Positions 55,231-62,541 of a DNA stretch of 64,000 bases are shown one piece after another. Under the pieces are notes generated by a model. That model was not told where the DNA came from. It was given only the letters and a program-made list of their open reading frames with translations, and ran no database searches. Location of the stretch: assembly GCF_009857595.1 (NCBI RefSeq), contig NZ_WWCU01000001.1, forward strand, positions 352,495 through 416,494, given 5' to 3'. The translations under genes were made by a program, and so were the position numbers. Origin of the DNA: Pseudoduganella aquatica. Its GTDB lineage: Bacteria > Pseudomonadota > Gammaproteobacteria > Burkholderiales > Burkholderiaceae_D. Numbering within the stretch: position 1 is the first letter of the stretch; each line of letters opens with the position of its first letter.

Positions 55231-58200
55231 ATGAGTATCGTAACCAGCTTGTCCACAGACCAAATTGCCTCACTTTCGACCGCGCAGATTGCGGGTCTGG
55301 CGACAGCTGATATCGCTGGCCTTTCCTCCGACCAGTTCCGGGCGCTGACGACCGACCAGATGGGCGTGTTCACCAGCGCCCAAATTCCGTCGTTCACCAC
55401 CAGCCAGCTGGCCGGCGCGCTGACCACGGACCAGACCGTTGCGCTGACGTCCGCGCAGTTCGCTTCCCTGACCAGCGGCCAGGTCGCCGCGCTGTCGACC
55501 GACGCGATGAAAGCCATCGAGTCCAACGACATCGCCGCGCTGAAGACCGCCTCCATTGCTGCACTGAAAACGAACCAAGTCGCGGTGCTGGGCTCCGACC
55601 AGATCGGCGCGCTGACCAGCGGCCAGGCCGCCGCGCTGACCACCAACGCGATCGCCGCCGGCCTGACGACCGACCAGATCGTCGCCCTGGGCACCAACCA
55701 TACCGCCGTGCTGAGCTCGGCTCAAGTCGCTGCCTTCAGCACCGACGGCATCGCCGCCATGCAGACCGAAGACCTGGCCGCGCTGCGCACCGTCGCCATC
55801 GCCGGCCTGAAGTCCACTCAGCTGGCCGCGCTGACCACCGACCAGGTCGTCGGCCTGGGCACCAACCAGGTTGCCGCGCTGACCAGCGCCCAAGCCGGCG
55901 CGCTGACCACCGATGGCATCAAAGCCATGGAAACCAGCGACCTGGCCGCCCTGAAGTCGTCCGCCCTCGCCGGCTTGAACACCGCCCAGATCGCTGCGCT
56001 GACGACCGACCAGATCGGCGCCATGACCACCGGCCAGTTCGCCGCGCTGAGCGTCACCCAGATCGGCGCCGGCCTGACGACCGACCAGGTTGTCGCCATG
56101 AACTCGGCGCAGATCGGCGTGCTGAGCACCGCCCAGGTCGCCGCCTTCACCACCGACGCCATCAAGGCCATCGAAACCAATGATCTGGTGGCCCTGAAGT
56201 CGACCGTGATCGCCGCCCTGAAAACCAACCAGATCGCCGCCCTGACCACCGACCAGGTCAACAACCTGTCGAGCAGCCAGGTTGCCGCGCTGACGACCAC
56301 CGCCATCGCGACCGCGCTGAGTACCGACCAGGTTGTCGCCCTGAATAGCCAGCAAGCCGGCGCCCTGAGCTCGAGCCAGGTGGCCGCCTTCACCACCGAC
56401 GGCATCGCCGCGCTGCAAACCGAAGACCTGGCCGCGCTGAAGACCGCCGCCATCGCCGGCCTGCGCACCGCGCAAGTGGCCGCACTGACCACCGACCAGG
56501 TTGTTGGCCTGGGTACCAACCAGGTTGCCGCGCTGACCAGCGCCCAAGCTGGCGCCCTGACCACCGACGGCATCAAGGCCATGGAGACCAGTGACCTGGC
56601 CGTGCTGAAATCGGCTGCCATCGCCGGCCTGAGCACCGCCCAGATTTCGGTGCTGACCACCGACCAGATCGGCGCCATGACCTCCGGCCAGTTTGCCGCC
56701 CTGAGCGTCACCCAGATCGGCGCCGGCCTGACCACCGACCAGATCGTGGCCATGAACTCCGCCCAGTTCGGCGCGTTCACCACCACCCAGTTCAACGCCC
56801 TGTCGACCGACTCGATCAAAGCCATCGAGACCAACGACATCGTCGGCCTGAAATCGACCGTGATCGCCGCGCTGAAAACCAACCAGATCGCCGCCCTGAC
56901 GACCGACCAGGTGAACAGCCTGACCAGCAGCCAGGTCGCCGCGCTGACCACCACCGCCATCGCCACCGCGCTGAGCACCGACCAGGTGGTTGCCCTGAAC
57001 AGCGTACAAGCATCGGCCCTGAGCTCGCTGCAAGTGGCTGCCTTCACCACCGACGCCATTGCCGCGCTGCAGACCGAAGACCTGGCCGCGCTGAAAACGT
57101 CGGCCATCGCCGGCCTGAAGTCGTCGCAAATGGCCGCGCTGACCACCGACCAGGTGGTGGGCCTGGGCACCAACCAGGTTGCCGCGCTGACCAGCACCCA
57201 GGCTGGCGCGCTGACCACCGACGGCATCAAGGCCATGGAGACCAATGACCTGGCCGTGCTGAAATCGGCTGCCATCGCCGGCCTGAACACTGCCCAGATC
57301 TCGGTGCTGACCACCGACCAGATCGGCGCCATGTCCTCCGGCCAGTTCAGCGCCCTGAGCACCACCCAGATCGCTGCGGGCCTGACCACCGACCAGATCG
57401 TGGCCATGAACTCGGCCCAGTTCGGCGCGTTCACCACCACCCAGTTCAGCGCCCTGTCGACCGACTCGATCAAAGCCATCGAGACCAACGACATCGTCGG
57501 CCTGAAATCGACCGTGATTGCCGCGCTGAAGACCAACCAGGTCGCCGCCCTGACGACGGACCAGGTCAACAACCTGACCAGCAGCCAGGTCGCCGCCCTG
57601 ACCACCACCGCCATCGCCAGCGCGCTGAGCACCGACCAGGTCGTGGCGCTGAACAGCGTGCAAGCATCGGCGCTGAGCTCGCTGCAAGTGGCTGCCTTCA
57701 CCACCGACGCCATCGCCGCCCTGCAGACCGAAGACCTGGCCGCGCTGAAAACGTCGGCCATCGCCGGCCTGAAGACTGCGCAAATGGCCGCACTGAGCAC
57801 CGACCAGGTGGTGGGCCTGGGCACCAACCAGGTTGCCGCGCTGACCAGCGCCCAGGCTGGCGCGCTGACCACCGACGGCATCAAGGCCATGGAGACCAAC
57901 GACCTGGCCGTGCTGAAATCAGCCGCCATCGCTGGCCTGAGCACTGCCCAGATCTCGGTGCTGACGACCGACCAGATCGGCGCCATGTCCTCCGGCCAGT
58001 TCAGCGCCCTGAGCGTCACCCAGATCGGCGCCGGCCTGACCACCGACCAGATCGTGGCCATGAACTCCGCCCAGTTCGGCGCGTTCACCACCACCCAGTT
58101 CGGCGCGCTGTCGACCGACTCGATCAAAGCCATCGAGACCAACGACATCGTCGGCCTGAAATCGACCGTGATCGCCGCGCTGAAAACCAACCAGATCGCC

Positions 58201-61200
58201 GCCCTGACGACCGACCAGGTGAACAGCCTGACCAGCAGCCAGGTCGCCGCCCTGACCACCACCGCCATCGCCACCGCGCTGAGCACCGACCAGGTCGTGG
58301 CCCTGAACAGCGTGCAAGCATCGGCGCTGAGCTCGAGCCAGGTTGCCGCCTTCACCACCGACGCCATCGCCGCCCTGCAGACCGAAGATCTGGCCGCGCT
58401 GAAAACCGCCGCCATCGCCGGCCTGAAAACCGCGCAAGTGGCCGCGCTGAGCACTGATCAGGTCGTGGGCTTGGGCACCAACCAGGTTGCCGCGCTGACC
58501 AGCGCCCAGGCTGGCGCGCTGACCACCGACGGCATCAAGGCCATGGAGACCAACGACCTGGCCGCCCTGAAGTCGGCTGCCATCGCCGGCCTGAACACGG
58601 CCCAGATCTCGGTGCTGACCACCGACCAGATCGGCGCTATGTCCTCCGGCCAGTTCAGCGCCCTGAGCACCACCCAGATCGCCGCCGGCCTGAACACCGA
58701 CCAGATCGTGGCCATGAACTCGGCCCAGTTCGGCGCGTTCACCACCAGCCAGTTCAACGCCCTGTCGACCGACTCGATCAAAGCCATCGAGACCAACGAC
58801 ATCGTCGGCCTGAAATCGACCGTGATCGCCGCGCTGAAAACCAACCAGATCGCCGCCCTGACGACCGACCAGGTGAACAGCCTGACCAGCAGCCAGGTCG
58901 CCGCGCTGACCACCACCGCCATCGCCACCGCGCTGAGCACCGACCAGGTTGTCGCCCTGAACAGCGTGCAAGCATCGGCGCTGAGCTCGAGCCAGGTTGC
59001 CGCCTTCACCACCGACGCCATCGCCGCCCTGCAGACCGAAGACCTGGCCGCGCTGAAAACCGCCGCCATCGCCGGCCTGAAAACAGCGCAAGTGGCCGCG
59101 CTGAGCACTGACCAGGTCGTGGGCCTGGGCACCAACCAGGTTGCCGCGCTGACCAGCGCCCAGGCTGGCGCGCTGACCACCGACGGCATCAAGGCCATGG
59201 AGACCAATGACCTGGCCGTGCTGAAGTCGGCTGCCATCGCCGGCCTGAACACTGCCCAGATCTCGGTGCTGACCACCGACCAGATCGGCGCCATGTCCTC
59301 CGGCCAGTTCAGCGCCCTGAGCACCACCCAGATCGCCGCCGGCCTGAACACCGACCAGATCGTGGCCATGAACTCGGCCCAGTTCGGCGCGTTCACCACC
59401 AGCCAGTTCAACGCGCTGTCGACCGACTCGATCAAAGCCATCGAGACCAACGACATCGTCGGCCTGAAATCGACCGTGATCGCCGCGCTGAAAACCAACC
59501 AGATCGCCGCCCTGACGACCGACCAGGTGAACAGCCTGACGAGCAGCCAGGTCGCCGCGCTGACCACCACCGCCATCGCCACCGCGCTGAGCACCGACCA
59601 GGTCGTGGCCCTGAACAGCGTACAAGCATCGGCCCTGAGCTCGCTGCAAGTGGCTGCCTTCACCACCGACGCGATCAAGGCTCTGCAGACCGAAGACCTG
59701 GCCGCGCTGAAAACCGCCGCCATCGCCGGCCTGAAGACCGCGCAAGTGGCCGCGCTGACCACCGACCAGGTGGTTGGCCTGGGCACCAACCAGGTTGCCG
59801 CGCTGACCAGCGCCCAGGCTGGCGCGCTGACCACCGACGGCATCAAGGCCATGGAGACCAACGATCTGGCCGCGCTGAAGTCGGCTGCCATCGCCGGCCT
59901 GAAAACCGACCAGATCTCGGTGCTGACGACCGACCAGATCGGCGCCATGACCTCCGGCCAGTTCAGCGCCCTGAGCACCACCCAGATCGCTTCGGGCCTG
60001 ACGACCGACCAGATCGTGGCCATGAACTCGGCCCAGTTCGGCGCGTTCACCACCACCCAGTTCGGCGCGCTGTCGACCGACTCGATCAAAGCCATCGAGA
60101 CCAACGACATCGTCGGCCTGAAATCGACCGTGATCGCCGCGCTGAAAACCAACCAGATCGCCGCCCTGACGACGGACCAGGTCAACAACCTGACCAGCAG
60201 CCAGGTCGCCGCCCTGACCACCAGCGCGATCGCCGCGTCCCTGAGCACCGACCAGGTTGTGGCGCTGAACAGCCTGCAAGCCTCGGCGCTGAGCTCGAGC
60301 CAGGTGGCCGCCTTCACCACCGACGCGATCAAGGCTCTGCAGACCGAAGACCTGGCCGCGCTGAAAACCTCGGCCATCGCCGGCCTGAAAACCGCGCAAA
60401 TGGCTGCGCTGACCACCGACCAGGTGGTTGGCCTGGGCACCAATCAGGTTGCCGCGCTGACCAGCGCCCAAGCTGGCGCCCTGACCACCGACGGCATCAA
60501 GGCCATGGAGACCAACGACCTGGCCGCGCTGAAATCGGCTGCCATCGCCGGCCTGAAAACCGACCAGATCTCGGTGCTGACGACCGACCAGATCGGCGCC
60601 ATGTCCTCCGGCCAGTTCAGCGCCCTGAGCACCACGCAGATCGCTTCGGGCCTGACCACCGACCAGATCGTGGCCATGAACTCGGCCCAGTTCGGCGCGT
60701 TCACCACCACCCAGTTTGTGGCGCTGACGACCGATTCGATCAAAGCCATCGAGACCAACGACATCGTCGGCCTGAAATCGACCGTGATCGCCGCGCTGAA
60801 AACCAATCAGGTTGCCGCCCTGACGACTGACCAGGTCAACAACCTGACCAGCAGCCAGGTCGCCGCCCTGACCACCAGCGCCATCGCCGCCGCGCTGAGC
60901 ACCGACCAAGTGGTCGCTCTGAACAGCGTGCAAGCATCGGCACTGAGCTCGAGCCAGGTGGCTGCCTTCACCACCGACGCCATCGCCGCCCTGCAGACCG
61001 AAGATCTGGCTGCGCTGCGCACGGTAGCGATCGCCGGCCTGAAAACCGCGCAGATCGCTGTGCTGACCACGGATCAAGTGGTGGGCCTGGGCACCAGCCA
61101 GGTTGCCGCGCTGAACAGCGCGCAAGCTGCGGCGCTGACCACCGACGGCATCAAGGCCATGGAGACCAACGATCTGGCCGTGCTGAAATCGGCTTCGATC

Positions 61201-62301
61201 TCGGCGCTGAACTCCAGCCACATCGCCGCGCTGACGACCGACCAGCTGGTGGCGATGACCACCGGCCAGTTCAGCGCGCTGATCAGCACGCAGATCGCCG
61301 GTCTGTCGACCGACCAGGTGGCTTCGCTGGAAACGAACGACATGCGTGCCCTGCGCACGGCGGCCATCCGCGCCATGTCGACCGACCAGCTGCGCAGCCT
61401 GACGACGACCCAGGTTCACACGCTGACCAGCTCGCAAGTCTGCGCCCTGACCTCGAACCAGATCCAGGCCATGACCACCGACCAGATCAACGCCTTCGTC
61501 AGCCCGTTCTACACGCCTATCGTGCTGGATCTGGACGGTAACGGCATCGACACCCTGGCGTTTGGCGACGGCGTCAAGTTCGATGTGCTGGGCACCGGCA
61601 CCGCGGTCAATACCGGCTGGGTACGCGGCAACGACGGCCTGCTGGCCCTGGACCGCAACGGCGACGGCATGATCAACGACGGCACCGAGCTGTTCGGCGC
61701 AGGCACCACGCTGGCCAACGGCCAGAAGGCGAAGACCGGCTACGAAGCGATGGCTGAACTGGATAGCAACAAGGATGGCGCGCTGACCAGTGCTGACAGT
61801 GCCTTCGGCGACCTGCGCGTCTGGGTGGATGGCAATGCGGACGGCGTCAGCCAGGCAAGCGAGCTGAAATCGCTGGCCGAGCTGAACATCACCAAGCTGA
61901 ACCTGGGCGCCAAGCAGGATGTGTCTCTGAACAACGGCAACATCGTCGGTCTGACCTCGACCTACGAAACCGCCGACGGCCAGAGCCACGCCGCAGCCGA
62001 CGTCTGGTTCGCCGGCAGCAACGTGGCGCCGGGCGCGGCGGATCTGCGCGGCAGCGTCAACGGCCTGGTGCAAGCGATGTCTTCCTTCAGCAGCAGCGAC
62101 GCACCGGCAACGGGCGGCACGCTGAAACTGGATGGCGGCAGCCAGAACGTGGCCAGCAGCGTTGCCAACCTGGCCGACGCGCTGAAACAGTTCGACGCGA
62201 CCAAGCTGAACGGAGCCGCAGGACTGGCGCCGGCTGGTGAAGATCTGCGCCTCAAAGCGCTGCACGGCACCGGCCAGGGCTTCCTGGCAGCACCGAAGTA
62301 A
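55231..62301 (+). CDS. giant octapeptide-repeat protein with calcium-loop C-terminal domain
   Basis: A 2,356-residue protein. Residues 7-2088 are 258 consecutive units of mostly eight residues (consensus L-[ST]-[ST]-x-Q-[IV]-x-[AG]); 18 of the units have nine residues. Residues 7-200 hold 24 units, residues 201-1944 are eight super-repeats of 218 residues (27 units), and residues 1945-2088 hold 18 diverged units. The C-terminal 268 residues carry calcium-binding loops DLDGNGID (from D2100), DRNGDG (D2141), DSNKDG (D2178) and DGNADG (D2200), as in RTX-like type I secreted proteins. There is no signal peptide, consistent with type I secretion; no exporter is in the window. Start ATG 55231 follows AAGGAGA. 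Function is unknown; a surface or secreted adhesin-like role is inference. Confidence 0.85.
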   Translation: MSIVTSLSTDQIASLSTAQIAGLATADIAGLSSDQFRALTTDQMGVFTSAQIPSFTTSQLAGALTTDQTVALTSAQFASLTSGQVAALSTDAMKAIESNDIAALKTASIAALKTNQVAVLGSDQIGALTSGQAAALTTNAIAAGLTTDQIVALGTNHTAVLSSAQVAAFSTDGIAAMQTEDLAALRTVAIAGLKSTQLAALTTDQVVGLGTNQVAALTSAQAGALTTDGIKAMETSDLAALKSSALAGLNTAQIAALTTDQIGAMTTGQFAALSVTQIGAGLTTDQVVAMNSAQIGVLSTAQVAAFTTDAIKAIETNDLVALKSTVIAALKTNQIAALTTDQVNNLSSSQVAALTTTAIATALSTDQVVALNSQQAGALSSSQVAAFTTDGIAALQTEDLAALKTAAIAGLRTAQVAALTTDQVVGLGTNQVAALTSAQAGALTTDGIKAMETSDLAVLKSAAIAGLSTAQISVLTTDQIGAMTSGQFAALSVTQIGAGLTTDQIVAMNSAQFGAFTTTQFNALSTDSIKAIETNDIVGLKSTVIAALKTNQIAALTTDQVNSLTSSQVAALTTTAIATALSTDQVVALNSVQASALSSLQVAAFTTDAIAALQTEDLAALKTSAIAGLKSSQMAALTTDQVVGLGTNQVAALTSTQAGALTTDGIKAMETNDLAVLKSAAIAGLNTAQISVLTTDQIGAMSSGQFSALSTTQIAAGLTTDQIVAMNSAQFGAFTTTQFSALSTDSIKAIETNDIVGLKSTVIAALKTNQVAALTTDQVNNLTSSQVAALTTTAIASALSTDQVVALNSVQASALSSLQVAAFTTDAIAALQTEDLAALKTSAIAGLKTAQMAALSTDQVVGLGTNQVAALTSAQAGALTTDGIKAMETNDLAVLKSAAIAGLSTAQISVLTTDQIGAMSSGQFSALSVTQIGAGLTTDQIVAMNSAQFGAFTTTQFGALSTDSIKAIETNDIVGLKSTVIAALKTNQIAALTTDQVNSLTSSQVAALTTTAIATALSTDQVVALNSVQASALSSSQVAAFTTDAIAALQTEDLAALKTAAIAGLKTAQVAALSTDQVVGLGTNQVAALTSAQAGALTTDGIKAMETNDLAALKSAAIAGLNTAQISVLTTDQIGAMSSGQFSALSTTQIAAGLNTDQIVAMNSAQFGAFTTSQFNALSTDSIKAIETNDIVGLKSTVIAALKTNQIAALTTDQVNSLTSSQVAALTTTAIATALSTDQVVALNSVQASALSSSQVAAFTTDAIAALQTEDLAALKTAAIAGLKTAQVAALSTDQVVGLGTNQVAALTSAQAGALTTDGIKAMETNDLAVLKSAAIAGLNTAQISVLTTDQIGAMSSGQFSALSTTQIAAGLNTDQIVAMNSAQFGAFTTSQFNALSTDSIKAIETNDIVGLKSTVIAALKTNQIAALTTDQVNSLTSSQVAALTTTAIATALSTDQVVALNSVQASALSSLQVAAFTTDAIKALQTEDLAALKTAAIAGLKTAQVAALTTDQVVGLGTNQVAALTSAQAGALTTDGIKAMETNDLAALKSAAIAGLKTDQISVLTTDQIGAMTSGQFSALSTTQIASGLTTDQIVAMNSAQFGAFTTTQFGALSTDSIKAIETNDIVGLKSTVIAALKTNQIAALTTDQVNNLTSSQVAALTTSAIAASLSTDQVVALNSLQASALSSSQVAAFTTDAIKALQTEDLAALKTSAIAGLKTAQMAALTTDQVVGLGTNQVAALTSAQAGALTTDGIKAMETNDLAALKSAAIAGLKTDQISVLTTDQIGAMSSGQFSALSTTQIASGLTTDQIVAMNSAQFGAFTTTQFVALTTDSIKAIETNDIVGLKSTVIAALKTNQVAALTTDQVNNLTSSQVAALTTSAIAAALSTDQVVALNSVQASALSSSQVAAFTTDAIAALQTEDLAALRTVAIAGLKTAQIAVLTTDQVVGLGTSQVAALNSAQAAALTTDGIKAMETNDLAVLKSASISALNSSHIAALTTDQLVAMTTGQFSALISTQIAGLSTDQVASLETNDMRALRTAAIRAMSTDQLRSLTTTQVHTLTSSQVCALTSNQIQAMTTDQINAFVSPFYTPIVLDLDGNGIDTLAFGDGVKFDVLGTGTAVNTGWVRGNDGLLALDRNGDGMINDGTELFGAGTTLANGQKAKTGYEAMAELDSNKDGALTSADSAFGDLRVWVDGNADGVSQASELKSLAELNITKLNLGAKQDVSLNNGNIVGLTSTYETADGQSHAAADVWFAGSNVAPGAADLRGSVNGLVQAMSSFSSSDAPATGGTLKLDGGSQNVASSVANLADALKQFDATKLNGAAGLAPAGEDLRLKALHGTGQGFLAAPK
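55831..61062 (+). repeat. eight in-register 654-bp tandem super-repeats
   Basis: The marker codons for L-[TS]-T-D-Q-V-V-G start at 55831, 56485, 57139, 57793, 58447, 59101, 59755, 60409 and 61063, all exactly 654 bases apart, so no indel separates eight full copies; the ninth start opens a diverged partial copy. Each 218-residue unit has 27 octads arranged as modules of 10, 10 and 7 units; units 10 and 20 have nine residues. Several copies (those near 58124, 58778 and 59432) are almost identical, which points to recent recombination. Confidence 0.95.
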
Positions 62302-62313
62302 GTAAGATCTGAG

Positions 62314-62347
62314 AGCGGCAAGACTTCGGTCTTGCCGCTTTTTTTTT
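62314..62347 (+). terminator. intrinsic terminator after the first giant gene
   Basis: AGCGGCAAGAC (62314-62324), loop TTCG, and GTCTTGCCGCT (62329-62339) form a perfect 11-bp stem with a UUCG tetraloop, followed by nine T residues. Confidence 0.93.
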
Positions 62348-62391
62348 CGCTATCCTAAAAGCAACAGCTGTTAATCAATTGCTTCTAGGCA

Positions 62392-62411
62392 GCAAGTAGC
62401 TCATTTATAAT
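62392..62411 (+). promoter_or_regulatory. shared upstream element of the second giant gene (GCAAGTA-N7-TATAAT)
   Basis: GCAAGTA (62392-62398), seven bases, and TATAAT (62406-62411) match the layout before the first giant gene. The -10 hexamer is perfect, and the -35 position (near 62383) is poor. Confidence 0.55.
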
Positions 62412-62476
62412 CATGTAACAACTGGTTTTTTGCATAGCCGTGGCCACCGCCACAGAACAACACAAATAAAAACGCT

Positions 62477-62515
62477 GGTGCTACAGGCTCTGCCTTGTAA
62501 GCGCCTGTTTTTGTC
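62477..62515 (+). promoter_or_regulatory. terminator-like hairpin in the leader of the second giant gene
   Basis: Between the promoter-like element and the start codon, GGTGCTACAGGC pairs with GCCTTGTAAGCGCC (one bulge) around a TCT loop, followed by TGTTTTTGT. The layout resembles an attenuator that could stop transcription before the coding region unless read-through occurs. Confidence 0.4.
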
Positions 62516-62541
62516 TACAGCGCAATACAAGGAGAGTGGGA

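Noticed and set aside
55270..62265. Very long minus-strand open frames opposite the repeat gene (837, 878, 661 and 1,448 residues)
   Set aside because: They mirror the codon repeats of the plus-strand gene, lack ribosome-binding sites, and follow its 654-bp period. The plus-strand gene has a start, a terminator and a recognisable C-terminal domain, so these are shadows.
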